DNA from: CBDDKS01 sp965230335
GTDB lineage: Bacteria; Pseudomonadota; Gammaproteobacteria; Enterobacterales; Kangiellaceae
Assembly (NCBI GenBank): GCA_965230335.1
Contig: CBDDKS010000006.1
Coordinates: forward strand, 1,488,001-1,552,000
Direction: 5' to 3'
Length of the DNA: 64,000 nt
Shown here: in pieces, positions 34,502 to 44,193 of the stretch
Layout: the number at the start of each line of letters is the position of its first letter
Numbering within the stretch: the first letter of the stretch is position 1
Position numbers and translations under genes: made by a program
The notes under the pieces: generated by a model
Told to the model about the DNA's origin: nothing
Database searches by the model: none
The model's input: only the letters and a program-made list of their open reading frames with translations

Positions 34502-34927
34502 ATGGCTGAAAAATTTCATCTTGATATTGTTAGTGCAGAGGAAGAACTGTTTTCTGATACCGTATCCATGCTGATAGCTAATGGTGAATTGGGTGAATTA
34601 GGTATATCACCTGGGCATGCGCCACTATTAACAGCATTAAAACCTGGTTCGGTAAAAATCACCAAACAGGGTGGAGAAGAAGAGTTTTTCTATATTTCTG
34701 GCGGTATGCTAGAGGTTCAGCCTCATGTGGTGACTATTTTGTCAGATACGGCCGTCAGAGCTCATGATATAGATGAGGCTGCTGCTGAAGAAGCCAAGCG
34801 ACGTGCAGAACAAGCATTAAAAGATCAATCGTCAGATATTGATCATGCGAGAGCGGCGGCAGAACTGGCTGCTGCTGTTGCTCAGTTAAGAGCATTGCAA
34901 GCTGTTCGTAAAAAGCTGAGAAAATAA
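34502..34927 (+). CDS. atpC: ATP synthase F1 subunit epsilon
   Basis: Small stalk subunit that couples gamma to the c-ring and can inhibit ATP hydrolysis. It has 141 residues. The N-terminal beta sandwich (FHLDIVSAEEELFSDTV, GELGISPGHAPLLTALKPG) is followed by the C-terminal two-helix part (about 90-141), rich in Ala, Glu and Arg. It is the last gene of the operon, 12 bp after atpD; a strong hairpin lies just after its stop codon. Confidence 0.98.
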   Translation: MAEKFHLDIVSAEEELFSDTVSMLIANGELGELGISPGHAPLLTALKPGSVKITKQGGEEEFFYISGGMLEVQPHVVTILSDTAVRAHDIDEAAAEEAKRRAEQALKDQSSDIDHARAAAELAAAVAQLRALQAVRKKLRK

Positions 34928-34936
34928 AATCAGAGC

Positions 34937-34972
34937 TAATGAAGCAATGAAAATAAATAGTTTGCTTCATTA
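34937..34972 (+). terminator. Hairpin at the end of the atp operon
   Basis: An 11-bp perfect stem, TAATGAAGCAA (34937-34947) with TTGCTTCATTA (34962-34972), and a 14-nt loop, 9 bp after the atpC stop. The following bases are A-rich rather than T-rich on this strand, so it may be a weak terminator or a 3'-end stabiliser. Confidence 0.5.
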
Positions 34973-35082
34973 AAATATCTTTCAAAAGAAAATTTTTTTG
35001 TAATGTTACACTTCCCTGGTTTCATTTTTTTATTAAATCAGGCAAAATTGATGCTATTTTAAGCATCATCTGAGAATTTACT

Positions 35083-36459
35083 ATGGCGTTAAGTGTCATT
35101 ATTCTTGCAGCAGGCCAAGGAAAGCGCATGCGGTCTTCTCTTCCAAAAGTGTTACACCCTCTGGCTGGCAAGCCACTTGTTCAACATGTTATCGATACTT
35201 CAAAAAGTCTGAAAGCAGATAATATTTTTGTTGTTTATGGGCATGGTGGTGAGCAGGTACAAACCAGCATTTCTGATAATCGCATAATCTGGGTTGAACA
35301 AAAAGAACAGCTGGGTACAGGGCATGCTGTCGATCAGGTAAGCCCTTATTTAAACGATGACGATGATGTTTTAGTGTTATATGGAGATGTTCCATTAATT
35401 CATAGGGAGACATTGGATGAATTATTATCCATAAAACCAGAGCTTGGTATCGCACTACTTACAGTGACACTAAAAAATCCAATGGGTTACGGTAGAATTC
35501 TTAGGAATGAAAATAACTTTATTACAGGCATTGTTGAGCAGAAAGATGCAACAGAGGAGCAGTTGTCGATACAAGAAGTCAATACGGGAATCCTTGCCAC
35601 CGATGGTCGGTCGATGAAGACATGGTTATCAAATTTAAATAATAATAATGCACAGGGTGAGTACTACTTGACCGATATTATTGCAGCGGCAGTGAATGAC
35701 GGTAAACAGGTTATTTCAGCCGAACCACAAGATACCAGTGAAGTGGAAGGTATCAATAACCGCCAACAGCTGGCTTCATTAGAACGTATTTACCAAAGAA
35801 AAAGAGCAGATGAATTATTGTTAGCTGGTGTCACACTGGCCGATCCTGCCCGTTTTGATTTGCGGGGTAAAATTACTGTAGAAGAAGATATTCATATTGA
35901 TATTAACGTCATCATTGAAGGTAATGTGGTTATCAAAAAAGGTGCTCAGATTGGTCCAAACTGTTTATTAAAAAATTGCACTATTGGTGAAGGGAGTATT
36001 GTTTTTGCAAATTCAGTGATTGAAGATGCAGAGATTAATGCTTTTTGTCAAATAGGCCCTTTTGCTCGCATAAGACCTAATACGGTTTTGAAGGACAAAG
36101 CGAAAGTGGGTAATTTTGTTGAAGTAAAAAAATCCGAAATTGGTGAAGATAGCAAAGTAAATCATTTGGCTTATATTGGTGATACAGAAATAGGAACAAA
36201 TGTGAATGTGGGGGCTGGAACAATTACCTGTAATTATGATGGTGCCAATAAACACAAAACCATCATACAGGATGGTGTTTTTATAGGTTCAGATACTCAA
36301 TTGGTTGCTCCTGTAAATATTGGAAAAGATGCAACTATAGGTGCTGGCTCAACCATTACAAAAGATGTTAACGATAATATGTTATGTATTTCGAGAACAA
36401 AACAGAAAGAAATTGATAATTGGGTACGCCCAACAAAAAATATCAGTAAAGAGGAGTAA
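35083..36459 (+). CDS. glmU: Bifunctional UDP-GlcNAc pyrophosphorylase / GlcN-1-P acetyltransferase
   Basis: Makes UDP-N-acetylglucosamine for peptidoglycan and lipopolysaccharide in two steps. It has 458 residues. The N-terminal uridylyltransferase has LAAGQGKRMRSSLPKVLHPL (about 8-27) and LYGDVPLI. The C-terminal left-handed beta-helix shows hexapeptide repeats (IGPNCLLKNCTIGEGSIV and on) and VGAGTITCNYDGANKHKT, the acetyltransferase signature. A 7-bp inverted repeat (TGATGCT 35049-35055, AGCATCA 35062-35068) lies in its leader. glmS follows 6 bp after the stop, so both GlcNAc-pathway genes are coupled. Confidence 0.98.
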   Translation: MALSVIILAAGQGKRMRSSLPKVLHPLAGKPLVQHVIDTSKSLKADNIFVVYGHGGEQVQTSISDNRIIWVEQKEQLGTGHAVDQVSPYLNDDDDVLVLYGDVPLIHRETLDELLSIKPELGIALLTVTLKNPMGYGRILRNENNFITGIVEQKDATEEQLSIQEVNTGILATDGRSMKTWLSNLNNNNAQGEYYLTDIIAAAVNDGKQVISAEPQDTSEVEGINNRQQLASLERIYQRKRADELLLAGVTLADPARFDLRGKITVEEDIHIDINVIIEGNVVIKKGAQIGPNCLLKNCTIGEGSIVFANSVIEDAEINAFCQIGPFARIRPNTVLKDKAKVGNFVEVKKSEIGEDSKVNHLAYIGDTEIGTNVNVGAGTITCNYDGANKHKTIIQDGVFIGSDTQLVAPVNIGKDATIGAGSTITKDVNDNMLCISRTKQKEIDNWVRPTKNISKEE

Positions 36460-36465
36460 TTCACT

Positions 36466-38295
36466 ATGTGTGGTATTGTTGGCGCTGTTGCTCAAAGAGA
36501 TGTAGCCCCTATTCTGTTAGAGGGTTTAAGACGTTTAGAATACAGAGGTTATGATTCAGCAGGTATTGCTATTTTAAATGATAATCGTATCGAACGTGTT
36601 CGAAAGTTAGGTAAAGTAAAAATATTATCAGATGCCGTAGATGAGCATCCTGTCAAAGGTGGTTTGGGTATTGCACATACTCGATGGGCAACCCATGGTG
36701 AACCCAGTGAAATTAATGCACATCCTCATGTTTCGGGTGGTGATATTGCCGTAGTACATAATGGCATCATAGAAAATCATGAATATCTGAAAAAAGAGTT
36801 ACAGGGAAAAGGATATGAGTTTATTAGTGAAACAGATACAGAAGTGATTGTGCATTTGGTTGCAGAAGAATACAAACAAACAAACAATTTATTAAAAGCC
36901 GTTCAATCAGCAGTAAAACAATTGGAAGGTGCTTACGGCGCTGTATTTATTCATAGAGATAATACAGAAGAAATGATAGTTGCACGATCAGGAAGTCCTT
37001 TGGTTGTTGGTAAAGGTATTGGAGAAATGTTTGTTGCTTCTGATCAGTTGGCTTTATTACCCGTGACCCGACAATTTATGTTTTTGGAAGAAGGAGAAGT
37101 GGCACATATTTCCCGTGAATCATTATCCATTTATACAATGGATGGAGCACCTGTTGAAAGAGCTTTTGAAGAGACGTCCATCATTCATGATGCAGGAGAT
37201 AAAGGACCTTATCGTCATCATATGCTTAAAGAAATTTTTGAGCAACCGGATGCTATTGTCAATACATTAGAAGGACGAGTTGTACATGGACAAATTAAAG
37301 ATGAAATTTTTGGAGTGAATGCGAAACAAATCTTTGAAGAATTAGAAGCGATACACATTGTTGCTTGTGGTACGTCTTTTCATGCAGCAATGGTTGCAAA
37401 ATATTGGTTAGAAGCTTATGCCAATATTTCCTGTCATGTTGAAATTGCCAGTGAATATCGTTACAGAAAGAGTTTCGTGCCTAAAAATGCTCTCTTTATT
37501 ACCATTTCACAATCTGGTGAAACCGCAGATACATTGGCTGCCTTGCGTTTGGCAAAAAAACAAGGATTTAAAGCATCTTTAAGTATTTGTAATGTACCAG
37601 GTTCATCTTTGGTAAGAGAGTCTGATTTGGCTTTTATGACACGTGCCGGTGTTGAAATTGGTGTTGCATCAACAAAAGCGTTTACAACCCAATTAACGGG
37701 TTTGTTGATGTTGACAGTTTGTATAGCGAAACATAATGGTTTGCAGGAAGAAGAAGAGAAAGTATTGGTTCAGGCATTAGAATCACTTCCTGGAGAAATT
37801 AATCAGGCTTTGGAACAAGACAGTATCATTGAAAAACTGGCAGAAGATTTTTCTGAAAAACACCACAGTTTATTTTTAGGTCGGGGAGAACAATATCCCA
37901 TAGCGATGGAAGGTGCATTAAAACTCAAAGAAATTTCTTACATTCATGCAGAGGCTTATGCTGCTGGTGAACTGAAACATGGACCATTGGCATTAATTGA
38001 TCATGAAATGCCGATTATTGTTATTGCACCCAATAATGAACTTTTAGAAAAATTGAAGTCTAATGTTGAAGAAGTCAGAGCAAGAGGTGGACAAATTTAC
38101 GTATTTGCTGATGAAAATGTCTCTTTTGCTGAAACCAATAATATGCATTTGATTACGATAAATGCCTGTCATAATATTACAGCGCCCATTATCTTTACCA
38201 TTCCATTACAGCTACTCAGTTATCATGTTGCTGTGAGTAAGGGAACAGACGTTGATCAACCCAGGAATTTAGCAAAATCAGTCACCGTGGAGTAA
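36466..38295 (+). CDS. glmS: Glutamine--fructose-6-phosphate aminotransferase (isomerizing)
   Basis: First enzyme of amino-sugar synthesis: fructose-6-P plus glutamine gives glucosamine-6-P. It has 609 residues, as in E. coli. The nucleophile is C2 in MCGIVGAVAQRDV, and the class II glutamine amidotransferase domain covers about 1-240, with RRLEYRGYDSAGIA and HTRWATHGEPSEINAHPH. Two SIS sugar-binding domains follow (ACGTSFHAAMVAKYW, TISQSGETADTLAALR). It ends with NLAKSVTVE, the conserved tail. No upstream glmS ribozyme is expected or seen, since it directly follows glmU. Confidence 0.99.
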   Translation: MCGIVGAVAQRDVAPILLEGLRRLEYRGYDSAGIAILNDNRIERVRKLGKVKILSDAVDEHPVKGGLGIAHTRWATHGEPSEINAHPHVSGGDIAVVHNGIIENHEYLKKELQGKGYEFISETDTEVIVHLVAEEYKQTNNLLKAVQSAVKQLEGAYGAVFIHRDNTEEMIVARSGSPLVVGKGIGEMFVASDQLALLPVTRQFMFLEEGEVAHISRESLSIYTMDGAPVERAFEETSIIHDAGDKGPYRHHMLKEIFEQPDAIVNTLEGRVVHGQIKDEIFGVNAKQIFEELEAIHIVACGTSFHAAMVAKYWLEAYANISCHVEIASEYRYRKSFVPKNALFITISQSGETADTLAALRLAKKQGFKASLSICNVPGSSLVRESDLAFMTRAGVEIGVASTKAFTTQLTGLLMLTVCIAKHNGLQEEEEKVLVQALESLPGEINQALEQDSIIEKLAEDFSEKHHSLFLGRGEQYPIAMEGALKLKEISYIHAEAYAAGELKHGPLALIDHEMPIIVIAPNNELLEKLKSNVEEVRARGGQIYVFADENVSFAETNNMHLITINACHNITAPIIFTIPLQLLSYHVAVSKGTDVDQPRNLAKSVTVE

Positions 38296-38299
38296 AATA

Positions 38300-38893
38300 A
38301 TGAAATCTCTTTTTTTAACAACCTTTTTTGTTTTATTTACAAGTAATATTTTTTCCATTGAGTTAACAAAAGACATACATTATAAAGTTGTTGGTAAAAA
38401 AAAGAGTAAAACACCTAAAATAGAAGTTTTTTTTAATTATGGATGTAAAGCTTGCTATGCTTCAGAAATATTGGTTAAACAGTTAGCAAAAGAAAAAAGT
38501 AAAGATACACTGTTAATACAAGTCCCGGTAGCGGTTTTTCCTGACTGGAAAACCTATGTAGAAGCTTATCATATTGCAGATATGCTAGGTGTTTTAGATA
38601 AATTACATGATAGTTTGTATTATCGAGTACATGTTGAAAATAAACCCATAAAAAATAAAAGCGAACTAAAGGATTTTTTTAAATCACTAAAGGTAGATTT
38701 AAAAAAATTTGATCAAATTGTTTCTTCAATGGAATTAAGTACCAGAGTAAATCAAAGTAATTTGGATGCAATTAAGAGAAAGGTGACAGGAACACCCAGC
38801 TATGTTGTGAATGAGTACTATTTAATAAATAAAAGAGAATTCAACGATATTAATGAATTAAAAGCGGCCATATTTGAGTTAGCAAAACGTTAA
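38300..38893 (+). CDS. DsbA-like periplasmic thiol:disulfide oxidoreductase
   Basis: Thioredoxin-fold protein of 197 residues. A signal peptide covers about residues 1-20 (FLTTFFVLFTSNIFSIE). The redox motif is C49-K-A-C52 in NYGCKAC, unlike the CPHC of classical DsbA. The cis-proline loop reads VTGTPSYVVN (about residue 158). The size and fold order fit the DsbA family, so disulfide formation or isomerisation in the periplasm is inferred. Long Lys-rich stretches are noticeable. It starts 5 bp after glmS and ends 8 bp before the acyltransferase gene, so all may be in one transcript. Confidence 0.82.
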   Translation: MKSLFLTTFFVLFTSNIFSIELTKDIHYKVVGKKKSKTPKIEVFFNYGCKACYASEILVKQLAKEKSKDTLLIQVPVAVFPDWKTYVEAYHIADMLGVLDKLHDSLYYRVHVENKPIKNKSELKDFFKSLKVDLKKFDQIVSSMELSTRVNQSNLDAIKRKVTGTPSYVVNEYYLINKREFNDINELKAAIFELAKR

Positions 38894-38900
38894 TAGTCTT

Positions 38901-39776
38901 GTGAAAAAAGTTTTTATTACCTTTGTATTAAAGTTTTTAGCTTTTTTACCATTTCAAATTAATCGTTGGTTAGGAAAAGTATTAGGAAGTGGTATTTATT
39001 ATGTAAATGGCCGTTCTGTAAAAGTTACTAAAAAAAATATACAACTGTGTTTTCCTCAGTATTCCGAAAAAGAACATATAAAGTTAGCAAAAGAAAGTTG
39101 TAAACATACGGGTATGTTTTTTACAGAAGCGGTATGGATTTGGCAACGACCTTTACATCACACTCTGGATAAAATTGTTGATGTAAAAGGAAAGCATCTT
39201 ATTGAAAATGCATTGGAATCCAGTGGTGTCGTATTAGTGGGTTTACATATCGGTAATTGGGAATTAATGACTTTATGGTTAGGTCAAAACTTTGAGGCGG
39301 TTTGTATTTATCGTAAACTTAAAAAAGCATCCATGGATAAAATGGTAAAAGATGCCCGTGAGAAATCGGGAGCTAGGTTATTGGAAGGCAATCGTCAATC
39401 CATTCGACAAATTTTCAATGCATTAGAGAATAATCAGGTTTTTGCTGTTCTTTCTGATCAAGAGCCAGACAAATCATCTGGTGTTTTTGCACCTTTTTTT
39501 GGACACTCAGCCTATACGATGACATTGCCTCATAGCCTTTTACAAAAAACCAATAGTCAGATATTGTTTTTTAGTATAAATCGAATAAAAGAGGGTTTTG
39601 CTTTAACTATTGAGCCATCAAATTTTGATACTTCTGAAAAGGATAAAACAATTTTTGCGAGTTGTTTAAATCAACAACTGGAAACGATTATTTTACGGCA
39701 TCCGCAACAATATGAGTGGGCTTATAAGCGCTTTAAAACCAGACCTAAAGGAGAGAAAACCTGGTACAGGTGTTAA
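38901..39776 (+). CDS. Lysophospholipid/lipid A acyltransferase family protein (LpxL/HtrB-like)
   Basis: Inner-membrane acyltransferase of the LpxL/LpxM type, which adds secondary acyl chains to lipid A or a related glycolipid. It has 291 residues, starts at GTG 38901, and has an N-terminal membrane segment (about 4-20). The catalytic HX4E-type motif is seen in GLHIGNWELMTLW, and SDQEPDKSSGVFAPFFG with a later YEWAYKRFKTRP matches the family C-terminus. Which of the several paralogues it is cannot be told from sequence alone. It is coupled to the DsbA-like gene. Confidence 0.85.
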   Translation: MKKVFITFVLKFLAFLPFQINRWLGKVLGSGIYYVNGRSVKVTKKNIQLCFPQYSEKEHIKLAKESCKHTGMFFTEAVWIWQRPLHHTLDKIVDVKGKHLIENALESSGVVLVGLHIGNWELMTLWLGQNFEAVCIYRKLKKASMDKMVKDAREKSGARLLEGNRQSIRQIFNALENNQVFAVLSDQEPDKSSGVFAPFFGHSAYTMTLPHSLLQKTNSQILFFSINRIKEGFALTIEPSNFDTSEKDKTIFASCLNQQLETIILRHPQQYEWAYKRFKTRPKGEKTWYRC

Positions 39777-39946
39777 CATATCTTAAAATATCAAAGGGTT
39801 ATTTTAGTGTTTGAAGATGAAGTCTAAATTAAAAAAATAAACGTAAAATATGGTTATATAACATATAAAGATTTTTGTCTGCAAAAAGCTAATTCGTTGA
39901 CTATACTCATTCGAAGTGCTTCTTAAAAAAACTACAGAAAAAGCCC

Positions 39947-42457
39947 ATGGGTTTGACCGACAGTTGCTCCTTAGCAGAATCAGCACCTTCTCAAATATTA
40001 TTGCTTGTTAACTCTGATCCACAGCGTTTGGAAGTATTGTGTGAGATGTTAACTCGGCAATCACGTTATGAAGTGATTCCTGTAGCCAATGCTGTTGACG
40101 CATTAAAAATATTAAGGACAAGAATTGTTCACTTAGTGGTGAGTAATATTCAATTGAATGATTTGGATGGCTGGCGTTTGGCTCGTATGGTTCGAACCGG
40201 TATATTCAGTTGTGGTGCAGATGTACCTTATATTGTTGTTGCCCATACCTGGTGTGAACGTATTGCAGAAACAACAGCAAGGGAATATGGCATTAATAAG
40301 GTTATTCCTTTTGATCGCAGGGAAGAGCTCTTAAAACTGATTGAATTTGAAGATTTGTCATTACCCGATCAGGCTGAAAAATTATCGGTTTTGGCCATAG
40401 AGGACAATCCAGAAATCCAGGAGTTGGTTGTTAGAATTCTCAGTCATAAATTTACAGTGGATGTTGCAGAAGATGGGCCGAAGGGTTTGGCGATGTGGAA
40501 GGAGAAAAAGTACTCACTCGTATTGCTAGACGTGATGCTGCCTCATATGACAGGTGAAGAAGTACTGAACGAAATGATGGCTATTGATGCCAGCCAAACC
40601 GTTGTTATTATGACAGCTCATGCCACCATGGAAATGGCAGAAAAATTAATGATTAAAGGTGCATCAGATTTTGTTACCAAGCCTTTTAGAGCACAACAGT
40701 TACGTCATGTTTGTGAGAGTGCTTCTCGGCGAGAGGATTTTGTTGTTAGTAATGAACAATTTGCACAAAAAGTTCAATCACTGGAAAAAAGTCACCTGGA
40801 ATACAAAGTCATCATGGAAAAGCATCAACACTTGCTGGATCATTTAAGCAGTGTTGTTATTGAACTGGATGAAACAGGACAAATATCTTTCCTAAATAAA
40901 GCCTGGGGCAGACTGACAGGAGATGAACATGAAAAAGTAATAGGTAACTTTTTAGCAGATTATATTGATGTTAATAGTCAGGTCAGTGTTAATAATCTAA
41001 ATAAATTTCTATTATTCCTATCAGGTGAAGAAAATTACGGTTATTTTGAGTTTAAACTCAAAACATCCAAAAATAAGAATATCTGGGTCAGTGCAAGATT
41101 TGACAGTAATGAAGCCGATGCAGAAGGTAAAAAAACCATTTCAGGAACTATAGATGATATTACTGCACAAAAGCAGGCACAGGATGAATTAGAATATTTA
41201 GCAATGCATGATAGTTTAACAGGACTGTTTAATAGAAACTATTTTGAAAATAAACTCAAAGAAATCATTACTTCTACTGGTAAAAGTGGAGAAGTACATT
41301 CACTTTTATATTTGGATATTAATCAATTTAAATTTTTAAATGATACATTAGGTTATCAAAAAGGAAATAGAATTTTAAGAGATGTTTCAGACTTGTTAAT
41401 TAAACGACTGAGACATTCTGATATTGTGAGTCGAGTCAGTGGTGATGAGTTTGCTATTATCTTTCTCAATACGAATGCAGATGCAGCCAAGAAAAATGCC
41501 AGATCAATTTGTGACTTATTGAATAATATTCATTACAATTTTGATAATCAGACCTTTCAAGTAAATTGTTCCATAGGGATTGTAGAAATTGATAACCATG
41601 AAGTAGAATTTGATGAATACTTAAAAAGGGTAGATATAGCACTGCATTCTGCAAAGCAGAAAGGGCGCAATCGACTCTATGTTTTTGATACGAATGATGC
41701 TGAAACTAAATCAAGACAGGAAAGTTTGGATTGGGCTAAAACCATACAAAAAGCAATAGCGAATGATGAGCTGACGTTATTCTTTCAACCGATTGTTGAT
41801 GTCAAAACCCGAGAAACCTATTACTATGAATCTTTGGTTCGTTTAAAAATCAATGGTGAAATTATTCCACCAGGTGCGTTTATTCCTGCTTTAGAACAAG
41901 CCGGTTTTATGGATCAATTAGACCGACAGGTCATTTGCTCTGGTATTCGTTATTTACATGATTATCCTGAATTGAAAAAAATCTCCATTAATTTATCTGC
42001 ACAGGGTTTTAGTGATGAAGGCCTGGTACCATTAATACAAGATAATTTAAAACGCTGGAATATAAAGGCAGAGCAAATTATCTTTGAATTAACAGAAAGT
42101 GCGAGTTTAAATAATTTGGGTAATACTCAGGAGATTATCAATCAATTAGGCAAATTAGGTTGTGGTTTTTCAATTGATGATTTTGGTACAGGGTTTAGTA
42201 CTTTTAGTTACTTAAAACAACTACCCGCAAAGTCAGTAAAGATTGACGGTTCATTTATTGTTGACTTGGTTAATAATCCTGTTGATCAAGCTTTAGTGAA
42301 AGCCATTAAAGACGTAGCCAATGCCTTAGATAAAGAAAGTATTGCGGAATATGTAGAAGATGAAGCAACCTTGAATGCTCTTGGGGAGATAGGTGTCAAC
42401 TACGCTCAAGGTTATTTTATTTCCAAACCTATGCCGGTTTCCGAGTTATTTAAATAA
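39947..42457 (+). CDS. Response regulator with REC-REC-PAS-GGDEF-EAL domains
   Basis: A single 836-residue cytoplasmic signalling protein for cyclic-di-GMP. The first receiver domain (about 16-130) has N67 where the phospho-accepting Asp is expected, so it is probably not phosphorylated. The second (about 145-262) has D195 in LLDVMLPHMTG, with MTAHA and VTKPF, and looks functional. A short coiled segment and a PAS domain (about 285-405, SVVIELDETGQISFLN) follow. The GGDEF domain carries SGDEF at 498-502 (first Gly replaced). The EAL domain has E628-S-L in place of EAL but keeps INLSAQ, ELTES, IDDFGTG and VKIDGSF. Whether it makes or breaks c-di-GMP is uncertain. It stands alone as a transcription unit. 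Confidence 0.93.
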   Translation: MGLTDSCSLAESAPSQILLLVNSDPQRLEVLCEMLTRQSRYEVIPVANAVDALKILRTRIVHLVVSNIQLNDLDGWRLARMVRTGIFSCGADVPYIVVAHTWCERIAETTAREYGINKVIPFDRREELLKLIEFEDLSLPDQAEKLSVLAIEDNPEIQELVVRILSHKFTVDVAEDGPKGLAMWKEKKYSLVLLDVMLPHMTGEEVLNEMMAIDASQTVVIMTAHATMEMAEKLMIKGASDFVTKPFRAQQLRHVCESASRREDFVVSNEQFAQKVQSLEKSHLEYKVIMEKHQHLLDHLSSVVIELDETGQISFLNKAWGRLTGDEHEKVIGNFLADYIDVNSQVSVNNLNKFLLFLSGEENYGYFEFKLKTSKNKNIWVSARFDSNEADAEGKKTISGTIDDITAQKQAQDELEYLAMHDSLTGLFNRNYFENKLKEIITSTGKSGEVHSLLYLDINQFKFLNDTLGYQKGNRILRDVSDLLIKRLRHSDIVSRVSGDEFAIIFLNTNADAAKKNARSICDLLNNIHYNFDNQTFQVNCSIGIVEIDNHEVEFDEYLKRVDIALHSAKQKGRNRLYVFDTNDAETKSRQESLDWAKTIQKAIANDELTLFFQPIVDVKTRETYYYESLVRLKINGEIIPPGAFIPALEQAGFMDQLDRQVICSGIRYLHDYPELKKISINLSAQGFSDEGLVPLIQDNLKRWNIKAEQIIFELTESASLNNLGNTQEIINQLGKLGCGFSIDDFGTGFSTFSYLKQLPAKSVKIDGSFIVDLVNNPVDQALVKAIKDVANALDKESIAEYVEDEATLNALGEIGVNYAQGYFISKPMPVSELFK

Positions 42458-42572
42458 ACTGAACCTAAAATAACCTCAGCTGCGTATAAGAAAAATTCCC
42501 CAACACTCTGTTTATAGCCAAAATATCTTCAAAATATGAATAAAAGGATTAGTTATCCCAAGTACAGGTAGC

Positions 42573-43163
42573 TCATTGCTTTTGCCAAACCAAAATAAAA
42601 TTATTACTGGGCATAGTATGAGATGTCACCCATTTTAATTGTGCTTTGTCTGCTAATTGTTTTAAGTCATCCATATCCCTTAAACCCATGTCAGGGTTTT
42701 GCTGTTTTAAATAAGCATCAAATTTTTGATTACTCTCACTGGTAAACATGCCATCTTGATTAAATGGACCATAGAGTAAAAAATAACCTTTAGGCTGTAA
42801 TACCTTGTCTATGCCTTTGAAAAAATACTGATTCATTTCCCAAGACATAATATGAGAAGTATTTGCGCTATACAGTGCAGAATAGGTTTGCTTTGGCCAG
42901 TCTTTGGTGACATCCAGGGTCAGTGGTTCACCAATATTATCAAAGGGATATTCTTTTAACCAAAGACGTATGCCTTCATGATAATGAGATTGGTCGCTGG
43001 TTTGCCAAAATAAATGGCGCAAATGCTTGGCAAAGTAAACCGCATGCTGTCCGGTACCACTGCCTATTTCGAGTATAGATTCTGCATGTGCGAGATAGGG
43101 TGTGATAATCTCTAGAATCGGTTGTGCATTTCTTTCACAAGCTTCAGAAAAAGGTTTATTCAT
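42573..43163 (-). CDS. SAM-dependent methyltransferase, DUF938 family
   Basis: Small methyltransferase-fold protein, 196 residues from the ATG at 43161-43163; a GTG 48 bp upstream also keeps the frame, and no clear ribosome-binding site decides. The N-terminus MNKPFSEACERNAQPILEII and the SAM-binding ILEIGSGTGQHAVYFAKHL are the DUF938 hallmarks, followed by FLLYGPFNQDG. The substrate of this family is not established. It is on the minus strand, divergent from the TSUP permease gene. Confidence 0.85.
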   Translation of the reverse strand: MNKPFSEACERNAQPILEIITPYLAHAESILEIGSGTGQHAVYFAKHLRHLFWQTSDQSHYHEGIRLWLKEYPFDNIGEPLTLDVTKDWPKQTYSALYSANTSHIMSWEMNQYFFKGIDKVLQPKGYFLLYGPFNQDGMFTSESNQKFDAYLKQQNPDMGLRDMDDLKQLADKAQLKWVTSHTMPSNNFILVWQKQ

Positions 43164-43264
43164 AGGGTGATGATATCTTTTGGGTAATTTGGCAATGAGA
43201 GCAAGTAGCACAGACAGAAAGATAACAGTATGATGCCTGTTCTTGATTAAACGAGTGCTATTTT

Positions 43265-44062
43265 ATGCTCAATGATATCATAATATTTATTCTGATTGGC
43301 TTAAGTGCAGGGTTTCTTGCGGGTCTTTTGGGGATTGGTGGTGGTTTTATCTTAGTGCCCGCACTTTTATTTTTTCTTCCCGAAACAGGCATTTCAAACC
43401 ATTACTTAACGCATGTTGCTGTAGCAACTTCTCTGGCAACGGTTGTTGTAACTTCTCTGGTCTCGAGTTTCTCACATCACCGTTTAGATCAGGTCAACTG
43501 GTCTCTTGTTAGGTTATTATCACCAGGCATTCTTTTGGGAGCCTTTATTGCTGGCTGGTTGGCCGACAAATTAAGCAGTGAATGGTTGGTTGTATTGTTT
43601 AGTATGGTTGCCCTGGCGATGGGGTTACGACTGCTCTTGAGTAAGGAATTGAGGCCATCGAGGTTAGTGATAGGTTGGTTGCCATTGCAAGGGATAACCA
43701 GTTTGATAGGCACTTTATCGGCTTTGGTTGGTATTGGTGGCGGTTCATTTATTGTCCCTTTGTGTCATTTTAAAGGAGAGCGGATTGCCAAATGTGTTGG
43801 TACAGCGGCTGCCTGTGGGTTTCCTATTGCTTTGGCCGGTAGTTTGAGTTTTATAGGGGCAGGCTGGAATGAAAGCTTGTCAAAATATAACCTCGGCTAT
43901 ATCTATTTGCCTGCATTTTTAGGTATTATTATCGCCTCAAGTTTAACGGCACCACTAGGTGCTTATTGTGCGAAACGATTGCCTGCTGCTCAACTCAAGC
44001 AATTCTTTGCTTTGTTTTTGATGATCATGGGCTTTTATATTTTACTAAAAATCTTTCTTTAG
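43265..44062 (+). CDS. TSUP family permease (TauE/SafE)
   Basis: Integral membrane protein of 265 residues with about eight hydrophobic helices in two repeats. Each repeat starts with a glycine-rich motif: LAGLLGIGGGFILVPALLFF (about 19-38) and SALVGIGGGSFIVPLCHF (about 153-170). This is the TauE/SafE (TSUP, formerly DUF81) plan. Known members export sulfite, sulfoacetate or other organosulfur anions; the substrate here is unknown and the neighbours give no hint. A short palindromic repeat follows its stop. Confidence 0.9.
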   Translation: MLNDIIIFILIGLSAGFLAGLLGIGGGFILVPALLFFLPETGISNHYLTHVAVATSLATVVVTSLVSSFSHHRLDQVNWSLVRLLSPGILLGAFIAGWLADKLSSEWLVVLFSMVALAMGLRLLLSKELRPSRLVIGWLPLQGITSLIGTLSALVGIGGGSFIVPLCHFKGERIAKCVGTAAACGFPIALAGSLSFIGAGWNESLSKYNLGYIYLPAFLGIIIASSLTAPLGAYCAKRLPAAQLKQFFALFLMIMGFYILLKIFL

Positions 44063-44082
44063 TCGATGAAAAGCCGTTTGGT

Positions 44083-44144
44083 TAGAGCCTGTTTATCTTT
44101 TATAGTTTACATCTGTTAATTTTGTAAAAGATAAACAGGCTCCA
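44083..44144. repeat. Short palindromic element (mini copy of the TAGGGGCTGTT family)
   Basis: Left arm TAGAGCCTGTTTATCTTTTA (44083-44102) and right arm TAAAAGATAAACAGGCTCCA (44125-44144) pair over 19 of 20 positions. It lies between the TSUP gene and lgt. The arms are variants of the ends of the element at 25102-25370. Confidence 0.75.
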
Positions 44145-44193
44145 GAATGTATCCAATAATGTTTTTTTAAGTTTCACATTAAGGTTAAAAAGT

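Noticed and set aside
36300..36470. glmS ribozyme-type element
   Set aside because: The gene directly follows glmU with a 6-bp gap, so no leader for a ribozyme exists.
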